IMG/VR virus record: IMGVR_UViG_3300045933_000064
Coordinates: 1-26,441 of that record
Source of the DNA: a virus
Strand: one strand, 5' to 3'
Length of the DNA: 26,441 nt
The notes below the pieces were generated by a model that was not told where the DNA came from, ran no database searches, and was given only the letters and a program-made list of their open reading frames with translations. Of the stretch, positions 7,447 through 15,394 are shown in pieces (the stretch's first letter is position 1; each line of letters opens with the position of its first letter). Made by a program: the position numbers and the translations under genes.

Positions 7447-10400
7447 GCGCCGAGAAGCCGATCGCCGTCCACCTCTATGGTCCGCTCGCTGACAAGTATG
7501 GCGCGCTGCATCACTTCGCGGTGTCGACGCCGCATGAAGCGGTGGCGGCGCTCGATGCCAACTATCCAGGCTTCGTGCGCGACTTCGCGCAGCACGAGAT
7601 CTATCACATCCTGGCCGATGGCGACTGGCGCGACGGCGAGGAAGCAGCAGGGCTGCCGGTCAGCCGCGAGCTTCACCTGGTGCCTCAGATCGAGGGCCGC
7701 GTCGCGCTCGGTGCGCTTTTGGTCGGCGCGCTGATCCCGTCGCTGGCCGGGACATTCGCCGCGACGCTGATCGGCGGCGCGCTGTTCCTGGGCGTGATGA
7801 TCGGGCTGTCATTCCTGTTCCGGCCAAAGATGCCCGAAACGGATGAAGGCGCCCGCAACGAAAGTTATGCCTTCACCGGGCCTGAGAATGTCGTCACTCA
7901 GGGCGCGCCTGTGCCGCTCGCCTACGGCAAGGTGCATTGCGGATCCGTGGTTGTGTCGGCCGGCCTGGAGGTGTCCGAACTCGGCAGCTGGGTCTTTGAG
8001 GAAGGCGAAAAGAACGAACTGAAGTCGAAGCAATATGCCCGGGTGATCGACGTCATTTCAGATGGCATCGTCTCCAGCCTTGAGAATTACGAGATCTTCC
8101 TCGACGGCGTGGCGATCTGGCATTTCAAGAATACCTATTACCAGGTGCGCCAAGGCACGCGCGACCAGCCGATCGTCAACGGCTTTCCGGCAGCGCAGAC
8201 CGAGATCGCGGTCGGCGTCGAGGTGGAATATGGCACGCCGCTGGTCCGTTCGATTTCGAACACCGATTGCGACCGCGTGCGCTTCACGCTGATGGTGCCG
8301 GCACTGCAGCACATCAGCGGCGAGGGCGACCAGTACGGCACCAATGTCATCTATCAGTTCGACGTCGAGCAAGTCGGCAGCGGCACCGGATACCAGTACC
8401 TCAAGCGGCATTACATGTCGGGCATGACGGCGTCGCAATACCAGCGCGCCTATCTGTTCGATCTTCCGAAGCCTGGGCCGTGGAACATCCGCGTGACGCG
8501 CACCTCGCCGAAGTCGACCGACATCCAGGTGCAACATGACCTCTACTGGTCGAGCTACACCGAGATCATCGACGACAGGGTCAATTACAACGGCACTGCC
8601 TGCGTCGGGCTGTTCCTGGATTCCGAGCAGTTCCAGCAGATCCCGAAGCGCACCTATTACGTCACCGGGATCCGCATGCTGATCCCGAACAACTACGACG
8701 CCACCACCGGCATCTATTCCGGCGTGTGGGACGGGACGTTCGCCTGGGGCTGGACCAACAACCCGGCCTGGATCCTGTACGACATCCTGATCAACCGCCG
8801 GCACGGCATCGGCCGGTTCCTGGACATGAGCCAGGTCGACAAATGGGCGATCTACCGCATCGGCCAGTGGTGCGACCAGTATGTGCCTGACGGCAAGGGC
8901 AGTTACGAACGGCGCTGGGTCTGCAACGTCCAGATCACCGACCGGCAGGAAGCCTTCGACCTGATCGGCCAGATCGCCTCGATCTTCCGCGGCTGGAGCT
9001 ACTGGTCCGGCACGTCGATGGTGGCTGGTGCCGACCAGCCATCCGACCCGGTTCACCAGTTCACCAACGCCAACGTGATCGACGGCGTGTTCACCTATGC
9101 CGGATCCGATCTGAGGGCGCGCCACACGATGGCGACGGTGCTGTGGAACGACCCGGCGCAGCTCGGCCAGCCCAGGCTGGCGGTGGTCGAGGATCAGGAA
9201 GGCATTTCCCGCTACGGCATCCAAGAAACCGAGATCCCGGCAATCGGCTGCACCAGCGAAGGTCAGGCGGTGCGCACCGGCAAGTGGGCGCTCTATACCG
9301 AACTCTACGAGGGCGAGAGCATCGCCTTTGCCACCGGGCTGAAATCAGCATTCGTGCGGCCGGGCGAGATCATCCGCGTGTCGGATGTCAACATCGGCGG
9401 CAAGCGCCGCGGCGGCCGCGTGGTGGCCGGCACCACCGATACGGTGATCATGTTCGACGCATCGATCGGCGCCATCACCGGCAGCCAGGGCGTGCTGATT
9501 TCCTGCGAGGTGGGCGAAGGCGTGGTCGAAACGCGCTGGGTCTACAATTGGGATGCATCCATGACCTGGGTCGGCGTGACCGAAGCATTCTCCGCCGCGC
9601 CGGCGCTGGACTCTGTGTTTGTCGTCAACGAGGTGGCGGCGCTGGAGCCGACGCTATGGCGGGTGATCTCGGTCAGCCAGCGCGAGGCCGACGCCTACGA
9701 GATCAACGGCGTGCGGCACTATCCCGGCAAGTGGGATTATGTCGAGAACAACATCGCACTCTCGACGCCGGATATTTCCGACATTCCGGTGACCTGGCCG
9801 GCCGTGCAGAGCCTGACGGCGACCGAATATCTGGTGCAGCTGTCGCCGATCTCGATCGGCGTGCGGGTATCGCTGTCATGGGTATCTGCGGCGCCGCACT
9901 TCATCGTCGACTGGCGGCCGCAGGACGGCAACTGGACGACCACCAGGACCGACGCCAAGTCGATCGATCTGCCGGTCGAGGAAGGGCCATATCAATTCCG
10001 CGTCGTGCCAGTGTCGCAGCTCGGCGTCCGGGGGCCGCCGGCAATGCTGAACTATACCGTGATCGGCCGCTATGCGCCGCCGGCCGCGCCGCTGCAGTTC
10101 CGCATCAAGATCTCGGATGGCGTGGCGCTGTTCGAATGGCTGCCGGCGGTCGAACTCGATGTGATCATCGGCGGCCATTTCGAACTCAGGCATTCCTCGC
10201 AAACGTCAGGCGCCAGCTGGGCGTCGGCACAGGTGGTGATCCCGTCGATCCCTGGCAATGCCACCAGTGCCGAAGCAGTCTATCGTGCGGGGACATGGTT
10301 CCTCCGGACCTTCGATATCGTCGGCACGCCATCGAAGGAGGTGGCGACCATCATCTCGTTGCAGCCGGATGGCCGCTATACCGAATTCGCGCGCGTCTGC

Positions 10401-11165
10401 GAGCATCCCGACTGGCTCGGCGACCACAATTTCACCGAGGTGCTTGAGCCGCAGTACTGGCTGATTATCGGCCAGACCGGCGGCGAATGGGACGCGCAGA
10501 TTGCCGATATGGATGACTGGCCGGATGTCGACGTGCTGGTCGAGAATGCACCGTCGCCGCCTTATGCCGAGCCACGGCATGGCTGGTATATCTTTGAGGA
10601 TCTCGTCGATGCCGGCGGCGTGTTCACCGTGCGGTTTTCCGCCGAGATCCTGGCATTCCCTTATGCCGAAGGCGATGCGTTCATCGATGACCGGCTGAAC
10701 AATGTCGACGAGTGGTCCGACTGGGACGAGATCAATGAAGATCTCGGCGGCCAGGTGCAGCTATTCATCCGCACCACCAATGACGACCCGGCATCGCCAT
10801 CGGCGACCTGGGGCGCCTGGCAACCATTCTCGCCGGTCGAATACACGGCGCGCGGATTCGAGTTCCGGGCCGACCTTTACGCACCGGCCGGACAGAACAT
10901 CGGCATCGAGAAGCTGTGCATCACCGCTGATCTCAGGATGAAGATGGACAGCGCGGAGGACGTGCCTTATCCGGCCGCCACCACGCACGTCACCTTCGCG
11001 GTGAAGTTCTACCTGGAGCCGTCCGTCGTGGTGACGGTGCAGAATGCGCTGGCGACCGACGACATCCAGGTGATCAACAAGACCCGCCAGGGCTTCGATG
11101 TCACCATCAAGCAGGGCGCGACGCACCAGACGCGGACATTCGACTGGCAGGCGCGCGGCTTCTAA
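7443..11165 (+). CDS. Fused tail assembly protein I and host-specificity tip protein J
   Basis: The single 1240-residue frame joins two lambda proteins. Residues 1-183 correspond to gpI: an N-terminal ubiquitin-like part (IAVHLYGPLADKYG), a Gly-rich hydrophobic stretch at residues 88-127, then FTGPENVVTQGAPVPLAYG, which matches the gpI C-terminus. From about residue 190 (ARVIDVISDGIVSSLENYEI) it follows the gpJ N-terminus, with the large central J domain (WILYDILINRRHGIGRF) and fibronectin-like strands after residue 780. J forms the tail tip that contacts the receptor; I helps assemble it and is normally separate. No stop or frameshift is seen at the junction near 7995. The gene starts in an ATGA overlap with K. 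The C-terminal part is likely the host-range region. Confidence 0.9.
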   Translation: MSAEKPIAVHLYGPLADKYGALHHFAVSTPHEAVAALDANYPGFVRDFAQHEIYHILADGDWRDGEEAAGLPVSRELHLVPQIEGRVALGALLVGALIPSLAGTFAATLIGGALFLGVMIGLSFLFRPKMPETDEGARNESYAFTGPENVVTQGAPVPLAYGKVHCGSVVVSAGLEVSELGSWVFEEGEKNELKSKQYARVIDVISDGIVSSLENYEIFLDGVAIWHFKNTYYQVRQGTRDQPIVNGFPAAQTEIAVGVEVEYGTPLVRSISNTDCDRVRFTLMVPALQHISGEGDQYGTNVIYQFDVEQVGSGTGYQYLKRHYMSGMTASQYQRAYLFDLPKPGPWNIRVTRTSPKSTDIQVQHDLYWSSYTEIIDDRVNYNGTACVGLFLDSEQFQQIPKRTYYVTGIRMLIPNNYDATTGIYSGVWDGTFAWGWTNNPAWILYDILINRRHGIGRFLDMSQVDKWAIYRIGQWCDQYVPDGKGSYERRWVCNVQITDRQEAFDLIGQIASIFRGWSYWSGTSMVAGADQPSDPVHQFTNANVIDGVFTYAGSDLRARHTMATVLWNDPAQLGQPRLAVVEDQEGISRYGIQETEIPAIGCTSEGQAVRTGKWALYTELYEGESIAFATGLKSAFVRPGEIIRVSDVNIGGKRRGGRVVAGTTDTVIMFDASIGAITGSQGVLISCEVGEGVVETRWVYNWDASMTWVGVTEAFSAAPALDSVFVVNEVAALEPTLWRVISVSQREADAYEINGVRHYPGKWDYVENNIALSTPDISDIPVTWPAVQSLTATEYLVQLSPISIGVRVSLSWVSAAPHFIVDWRPQDGNWTTTRTDAKSIDLPVEEGPYQFRVVPVSQLGVRGPPAMLNYTVIGRYAPPAAPLQFRIKISDGVALFEWLPAVELDVIIGGHFELRHSSQTSGASWASAQVVIPSIPGNATSAEAVYRAGTWFLRTFDIVGTPSKEVATIISLQPDGRYTEFARVCEHPDWLGDHNFTEVLEPQYWLIIGQTGGEWDAQIADMDDWPDVDVLVENAPSPPYAEPRHGWYIFEDLVDAGGVFTVRFSAEILAFPYAEGDAFIDDRLNNVDEWSDWDEINEDLGGQVQLFIRTTNDDPASPSATWGAWQPFSPVEYTARGFEFRADLYAPAGQNIGIEKLCITADLRMKMDSAEDVPYPAATTHVTFAVKFYLEPSVVVTVQNALATDDIQVINKTRQGFDVTIKQGATHQTRTFDWQARGF

Positions 11166-11176
11166 AGGAGGAAGAA

Positions 11177-12517
11177 ATGTCACAGCATGACATGGTACTC
11201 GACAACGGGCCGGGCCTGGCGGTCAGGACCGACATGAACGCAGCCATCCAGGCGCTGGCCTCGATGAATTCCGGGCCGATCGAGCCAGTGGTGAAATATC
11301 CTGGCCAGCTGTGGCTCGACACATCGCCGACGCCGCCTGCCATGCGGCAGCGCGACCTGGCAAATACTGCATGGGTGGCGCCGTACCTGGGCAGCACTCT
11401 CGGCTTCACCGATGCCGACATCGGATTCGGCGCGCGAACGTCCGGCAATCGCTTCGTCTGGAATGACAAGGCCGACCTGTCTGGAACCGATGTTGCGACC
11501 CTGTCCGAGACTGGACAGCTGGCACTGCCGGTTGTGAGCCAGCGTGTCGATACATCGGCATTGACGCTGCATGGCGGCACTGTCGGCAGCGGCGCCCACA
11601 TCACGCTCGCGGGCGGCACGCACGCCACGCTGGCGAGCCAGGCCTTTTATGACGCCAGTGCGCATACCTGGCGCAACGCGGCAGGCAACACGACTGCCAT
11701 GACGTTGAGCAGCGCAGGCGCGCTGAACGTCACCGCCGGCGTCACAAGTGGCGGCAATTACACGGCGGGCACGGGAACGTTTATAGGCGCGGCTGATGCT
11801 GCCATGCTTTGCACGTCCTCTGCTGCCGGCACCGGCTACGTCTACCTCAGGCCGAATGGTCCGAGCGACCCGGCAAACAGCATGACCATCTACGACACCG
11901 GGCTGGTGACGTTCGGGCCATCCTGCGCGATGGGCCTTGGTGGGAGCGGGCGCTATTTCCAGTTCGTCACCAACTACTACCTCAATTGGAACAGCACTGG
12001 TGGCGACCTGGACGTCATTCTCAATGGCGGCATTCGCGCCACGTTCGGCGTCTCCGGCTCGTTCACCATCACCAGTTCGACAGCCATCAAGTCGAGCGGC
12101 ACGGCGTGGGCCAACCCGTCCGACGAGCGCATCAAGGAGGTGGTCGGTGACTACGATGTCGGCCTCGCCGAGGTGCTGCAACTCCAGCCGAAGGTGTTCA
12201 CCTACAAGGGCAACGACACGCTACAGGAACCCGGCCACGACCCCATGCGACCGGAGGGCGAGCCAGTTCCGGCACAGACGGTGCCCTACCCCGACAGCCC
12301 GCACTACCAGATGGCGGTCGACGACACCGAAGTCGTCGGCTTCATCGCGCAGGAGGTCGAGACGGTGATGCCTGGCATGGTCACGCAGGGGCCGGGCTGG
12401 ATCGACGGCGTCGAGGTGCAGGACTTCCGCACGCTCGACACCTCGAATCTGATCCTGGCGCTGGTCAATGCCGTCAAGGAGTTGTCCGCCCGCGTCGAGG
12501 CACTGGAGGCGGCATGA
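11177..12517 (+). CDS. Tail fibre with C-terminal S74 intramolecular chaperone
   Basis: The 446-residue protein has an N-terminal attachment region (LDNGPGLAVRTDMNAAIQAL, then YPGQLWLDTSPTPP), a Gly/Ser/Thr-rich repetitive beta shaft at about residues 110-300, and a C-terminal peptidase S74 chaperone. The chaperone starts at S315-DERIK320, the Ser/Lys pair used for self-cleavage after trimerisation. It contains VGFIAQEVETVMPGM and ends with a helix LALVNAVKELSARVEALEA. The chaperone folds the trimeric fibre and is then released. The ribosome binding site GGAGG lies about 6-10 bases before ATG. The 3' end overlaps the next gene in ATGA. Confidence 0.9.
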   Translation: MSQHDMVLDNGPGLAVRTDMNAAIQALASMNSGPIEPVVKYPGQLWLDTSPTPPAMRQRDLANTAWVAPYLGSTLGFTDADIGFGARTSGNRFVWNDKADLSGTDVATLSETGQLALPVVSQRVDTSALTLHGGTVGSGAHITLAGGTHATLASQAFYDASAHTWRNAAGNTTAMTLSSAGALNVTAGVTSGGNYTAGTGTFIGAADAAMLCTSSAAGTGYVYLRPNGPSDPANSMTIYDTGLVTFGPSCAMGLGGSGRYFQFVTNYYLNWNSTGGDLDVILNGGIRATFGVSGSFTITSSTAIKSSGTAWANPSDERIKEVVGDYDVGLAEVLQLQPKVFTYKGNDTLQEPGHDPMRPEGEPVPAQTVPYPDSPHYQMAVDDTEVVGFIAQEVETVMPGMVTQGPGWIDGVEVQDFRTLDTSNLILALVNAVKELSARVEALEAA

Positions 12518-12936
12518 CAAACCAGCCATCACCGTCAGGTGGTGGCAACGGCGGCCGCGTAACCGGCCTACTCAATGCGGTTCGCGGACTGACGCTGTCA
12601 AACGTCCTGGTGCTGGCGGCACTGGCCGTGATCGCGGTGCCGGCCTTTGTCGTCTACCAGGCGGTGACCGGAAACGATGCGCTGCTCGACCGGCTGCTCT
12701 CGACCTATGAGTTGGTCGACAGTGACAGCGATTGCATCATTCGCCATGTGCAGGAGCGCGGCGGGCCAGAACTGTGGTCGATCGGCGCCGGCTTCGCGTA
12801 CCAGGGGCGGGACAGGTGGAGCGTCAATGTGCTGCTGCTGAACGGCAAGCCGGGCGAGGATGAGATCGCCACCTATTGCGAGGCGTTGAAGCTGATCGTG
12901 GACAAGATGCTGACCGGAGATCTCAATGGGCCATGA
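12514..12936 (+). CDS. Single-pass membrane protein of unknown function (inner-spanin candidate)
   Basis: The 140-residue product has a Gly-rich cytoplasmic head, one clear transmembrane helix at residues 29-50 (NVLVLAALAVIAVPAFVVYQ), and about 90 residues that should face the periplasm. These include WSIGAGFAYQGRDRW and a C-terminal helix. I do not recognise the family. It overlaps both the tail fibre gene and the following lipoprotein gene by 4 bases (ATGA). The arrangement of an N-in, C-out membrane protein overlapping a small Pro-rich lipoprotein is like Rz/Rz1 spanin pairs, but the periplasmic part is not an obvious coiled coil. The spanin role is therefore only a suggestion. Confidence 0.7.
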   Translation: MTNQPSPSGGGNGGRVTGLLNAVRGLTLSNVLVLAALAVIAVPAFVVYQAVTGNDALLDRLLSTYELVDSDSDCIIRHVQERGGPELWSIGAGFAYQGRDRWSVNVLLLNGKPGEDEIATYCEALKLIVDKMLTGDLNGP

Positions 12937-13286
12937 GATGGTTCCTTATACCGATCCTGGTGCTGCCGTCCTGCTCGGCGACGGTCGAGTTTTCGGACGA
13001 CCAGTGCCGGGTGCTGAGGCAGATGCGTGTCAACGTTCACCAGATCTGCCGGCGGCCGTCGAGCCGCGAGCTGGTGGTGCCGAGGCACCGTGATGTCGGC
13101 GTTCCTCGACCAGTGCCACCGGCGCAGCCGCCGGCGCAGCCGAACCGACCTGATCCGCCGGATCCCGATCCGCCCGATCCGCCAACACCGAACCCGCCGG
13201 ATCCACCGGACCCGCCGGGCAATCCAGATCCAGGCGGCCAGCCGGACCGGCCAGATGGCGGCGGCGGCGGAAGGCCAGACCCATGA
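12933..13286 (+). CDS. Small proline-rich lipoprotein (outer-spanin candidate)
   Basis: The 117-residue product begins MRWFLIPILVLPSC, a short lipoprotein signal with lipobox LPSC and lipidated C14. A middle part with two further Cys follows, then an extreme Pro/Asp/Gly-rich tail of about 60 residues (repeats of PDPPDP). Small Pro-rich outer-membrane lipoproteins encoded beside an inner-membrane partner are typical o-spanins (lambda Rz1), which destroy the outer membrane at lysis. I chose ATG 12933 because it overlaps the previous gene in ATGA and begins the signal peptide directly; the longer upstream frame is a shadow. The function is inference; the lipoprotein call is reasonably firm. Confidence 0.72.
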   Translation: MRWFLIPILVLPSCSATVEFSDDQCRVLRQMRVNVHQICRRPSSRELVVPRHRDVGVPRPVPPAQPPAQPNRPDPPDPDPPDPPTPNPPDPPDPPGNPDPGGQPDRPDGGGGGRPDP

Positions 13287-13314
13287 CTGAGGAACGCAAT
13301 GGAGGAATGCAGCC

Positions 13315-13527
13315 ATGATCGCGCAGCTAATCAATCTGCTGATCTACGTCCTGGTCGTCGGTCTTGTGATTGGCGTCATCTACTGGGCGGCCGATGCCAT
13401 ACCGATACCGGAGCCGATCAACAAGGTGATGAAGGTCATTGCCGTGGTCGTCGGCGCCCTGGTGCTGATCCTGCTCTTGCTGCAGCTGGTCGGCATCTCG
13501 CCGGTCGCGGTGCCTGCGCTTACCTGA
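13315..13527 (+). CDS. Two-helix small membrane protein (holin candidate)
   Basis: The 70-residue product is almost entirely hydrophobic: helix 1 at residues 3-26, a short loop (DAIPIPEPINK), and helix 2 at 39-61. It resembles the small Thivi_2564-type membrane proteins found in bacteria and phages. A two-helix protein of this size beside spanin-like genes at the end of the late operon would fit a class II holin, which opens the inner membrane to release endolysin. The endolysin of this phage is far away at 25343. GGAGGA at 13301-13306 gives a good ribosome binding site. Function is inferred from topology and position only. Confidence 0.72.
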   Translation: MIAQLINLLIYVLVVGLVIGVIYWAADAIPIPEPINKVMKVIAVVVGALVLILLLLQLVGISPVAVPALT

Positions 13528-13548
13528 TTACTGCAAGGCGCAGGCGGA

Positions 13549-13567
13549 ACAGGCGAAGAACGCCTGT
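13549..13567 (+). terminator. Hairpin after the late operon (candidate terminator)
   Basis: ACAGGCG-AAGAA-CGCCTGT is a perfect 7-bp GC-rich stem with a 5-base loop, 21 bases after the last late gene and before the convergent integrase. No real U-tract follows (GCGGTTTCG), so it may be a weak or Rho-assisted terminator. Confidence 0.45.
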
Positions 13568-13571
13568 GCGG

Positions 13572-13827
13572 TTTCGTGTAAGTTCCGTGTAACTTTTTGC
13601 CGCCAATCGTCCCTTTTGGGCGGGAATGATCCGCTTCTGTTCTTTTCGGACGACAGGGCCGCGTCAAGCCTAAGCCTTGAAAATACAAAGGTATTTTGGC
13701 TGTCCTGCGGCCGTGCCTCATAAATGCCATTCGGATGTGGGGATCGTAAGGGCATCTCAGCGATAATGCTTTTGTTTCAATCGCTTGCCGCCTTGTCGGC
13801 GGCTTCCGTGTAACTTTCCGTGTAACT
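13572..13827. other. Candidate attP: paired arm repeats around a centred core inverted repeat
   Basis: A 12-bp unit TTCCGTGTAACT occurs as an exact tandem pair at 13804-13827 and as a pair at 13572-13594 (first copy imperfect, second exact), both in the same orientation. Almost midway lies AAAATAC-AAAG-GTATTTT (13680-13697), a perfect 7-bp inverted repeat suitable as a tyrosine-recombinase core. This P-arm / core / P'-arm layout next to an integrase 3' end is what an attP should look like. The right arm lies inside the integrase gene, where it encodes the repeated SYTESYTE peptide. No tRNA 3' end is recognisable, so attB cannot be guessed. Confidence 0.6.
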
Positions 13828-14937
13828 TTTTGCGCCGCGCTCGGCCGCTTCCAGGGCGCCGGCAATGTCTTCCTGCTGCACATGGGCATAGCGAAGCGTC
13901 GTCTCGTAGCGGCTGTGGCCGAGCGTGCGCTGCACGACTTTCAGGTTGGTATTGCGCGCCATCCTGGTTGCTGCCGTGTGGCGCATGTCGTGCAGGCGGA
14001 AGTTCTCGACGCCTGCCGCCGCAACCGCCCGCTTCACCGCCGAGGCAAAACCTTCCATCGTCAGCGGGTAATGCTCGCCCTTGACGTATTGGATGCCGTT
14101 CTTGCCCGTCCTGGTGTAGGCGGATGCGAAGGTGAAGACGTTGACCTTGTGCCTGCCCAGCTGGCGGCGCAGCAACTCGCGGACATAAGGCGTCATCGGC
14201 AAGGTGCGCGATTTGTCGCCTTTGCCGTCGAGCGTGAACTCGCCTTTGCCGTCGCGGGCGAACCAGTTGATCTTTGACCAGGCCAGCCCGACTACCTCCA
14301 TCTTGCGGGCGCCGGTCTTGAAGGCGAAGTCGACGGCGTCGCCATAGCCGCGGTCGAGGCGGTCGTTGATCGCCGCCTCTTCCTCGACGGTCGCCTCGCG
14401 GACCCGTTCTTGCGGTTCCTTCAGCATGAACTGCGACCACTTGATCCTGGCGACCCGGACGTTCCAGCGTTCGCGCGCCGTGACGATGATGGTGCGCAGC
14501 GGCTGGACCGCCGTGCGGTTGACCGTCGAATTGCTGATACGGACCTGGCGGTCTTTCTTGTTGCGCTGACTTGCCTCGCCTCGCCGCGCCGCCACCATGT
14601 GGGCGATCCGGCTCGGCGTGATGTCGTGCAGCATGATGGTCGTGCCGAACTGTTTCAGCAGCCATTTGAGGTTCTTGCGGCAGCGGTCGTGGTCTTTGCG
14701 GAACTGCCCGACTTCGTTCCACCAGCGGGCGCAGGCAAGCTCGAACGTCAGTTCCGGCTCGAACATCGCGGCATCCTGCGCGACCAACTCCCGCGCTTCG
14801 GCCCGCTTTGCGGCCTCTACTTGTTCGGCTTCCCGCCTGTTGGTCCTGCCAGTGTTTCCCGAAAAAGTGCGACCACCGAGGTTGAACCGGAAGGAATACG
14901 TCCCGTCTTTCGTATCCGGGCGGATAGTGACTGACAT
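13777..14937 (-). CDS. int: Phage tyrosine integrase
   Basis: This 386-residue site-specific recombinase has an N-terminal arm-binding domain (YSFRFNLGGRTFSGNTG), a core-binding SAM-like domain at residues 60-170, and a catalytic domain with the full set of residues: R211 (TGARKMEV), K242 (GDKSRTLP), H316-DM-R319 (LHDMRHTAATRM), H341 (LGHSRYETT) and nucleophile Y350 (LRYAHV). It would integrate and excise the phage at attP. The gene runs leftward, convergent with the late operon, and its 5' end overlaps the excisionase-like gene by 121 bases. The last residues (SYTESYTEA) come from a tandem 12-bp DNA repeat that is probably an arm site, so gene and site are intertwined. Confidence 0.95.
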   Translation of the reverse strand: MSVTIRPDTKDGTYSFRFNLGGRTFSGNTGRTNRREAEQVEAAKRAEARELVAQDAAMFEPELTFELACARWWNEVGQFRKDHDRCRKNLKWLLKQFGTTIMLHDITPSRIAHMVAARRGEASQRNKKDRQVRISNSTVNRTAVQPLRTIIVTARERWNVRVARIKWSQFMLKEPQERVREATVEEEAAINDRLDRGYGDAVDFAFKTGARKMEVVGLAWSKINWFARDGKGEFTLDGKGDKSRTLPMTPYVRELLRRQLGRHKVNVFTFASAYTRTGKNGIQYVKGEHYPLTMEGFASAVKRAVAAAGVENFRLHDMRHTAATRMARNTNLKVVQRTLGHSRYETTLRYAHVQQEDIAGALEAAERGAKSYTESYTEAADKAASD

Positions 14938-15119
14938 AGCTGCTTATTCCTTTCCAGCCACGCCGCCAGGTCGTCCCGGTCGTATCGCGGCGTTTCCCGC
15001 TTCTTCCCGCGGCCGATGTTGATGTAAGGGATCTCGCCGGCCCGGCGCATCGCCGCCAGCGTGTCGACGCCTATGCCGAGTTCCTTCGCCGCCTGTTCGG
15101 GGGTGAGCAGCGGCGTCAT
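14817..15119 (-). CDS. Excisionase-like helix-turn-helix protein
   Basis: The 100-residue protein starts MTPLLTPEQAAKELGIGVDT and continues LAAMRRAGEIPYINIGRGKK with RYDRDDLAAWLE. This is the HTH_17/MerR-type winged helix of Xis and AlpA-like proteins: helix, recognition helix, wing, then an RxxxxDLxxW end. The last 40 residues form a basic tail encoded over the start of the integrase gene. I chose ATG 15119 because it begins directly before the domain. Excisionases bend attP DNA and switch integrase from integration to excision; placement just upstream of int in the same direction supports that role. Confidence 0.82.
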   Translation of the reverse strand: MTPLLTPEQAAKELGIGVDTLAAMRRAGEIPYINIGRGKKRETPRYDRDDLAAWLERNKQLCQSLSARIRKTGRIPSGSTSVVALFRETLAGPTGGKPNK

Positions 15120-15135
15120 GGCGCAACTCGCGCAT

Positions 15136-15336
15136 TTAGGCGTCCGCCCGTGGCAGCGTGTCGAATGCGCTGTCCAGTTCCTCGCGGTCCCACACGGTGC
15201 GGCTGTTGACCCGCCGCGGCTTCGGCATGCGGCCATCCTCGACCAGCTCGTCGAACAGGGTGGTGCCGACGCCGATATATCTGGCCGCCTCGACGCGGCT
15301 CATGCCGCGCGGCGGAAGTGAAAAGGGATCGCTCAT
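15136..15336 (-). CDS. AlpA-like small helix-turn-helix regulator
   Basis: The 66-residue protein contains MSRVEAARYIGVGTTLFDEL, then VEDGRMPKPRRVNSRTVWDREELDSAF. This is the same HTH_17 winged-helix plan as the neighbouring excisionase-like protein but a separate, shorter gene. AlpA proteins are transcription activators or excision factors of prophages. ATG 15336 is preceded by a CGGAGA ribosome binding site. Its upstream region holds a four-copy decamer array and a promoter-like pair (15366-15410), so the protein may bind its own promoter. Together with the next gene it gives this phage two small wHTH factors in front of int. Confidence 0.82.
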   Translation of the reverse strand: MSDPFSLPPRGMSRVEAARYIGVGTTLFDELVEDGRMPKPRRVNSRTVWDREELDSAFDTLPRADA

Positions 15337-15365
15337 GCGATTCGTCTCCGTTGATTTCGCCGAGC

Positions 15366-15394
15366 GTAATACAGCGGAACGATACGGAACGCAA
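15366..15394 (-). promoter_or_regulatory. Candidate promoter of the AlpA/xis/int genes
   Basis: On the minus strand TTGCGT (15394-15389) is followed after 17 bases by TATTAC (15371-15366), about 30 bases before ATG 15336. The match to sigma-70 consensus is modest (3/6 and 4/6), but spacing is ideal and the decamer array overlaps it. Confidence 0.45.

Noticed and set aside
8058-9224. 388-codon minus-strand frame, and a 434-codon plus frame at 9143-10447
   Set aside because: Both overlap the I-J gene over their whole length, are Arg/His-rich, and match no family; they are shadows of the high-GC coding sequence.
11180-12181. 333-codon minus-strand frame
   Set aside because: Antisense to the tail fibre gene, low-complexity Arg/Ala composition and no ribosome binding site.
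13600-13776. tRNA 3' end as attB remnant in the attP region
   Set aside because: No T-loop GGTTCRA or CCA-like end was found on either strand.
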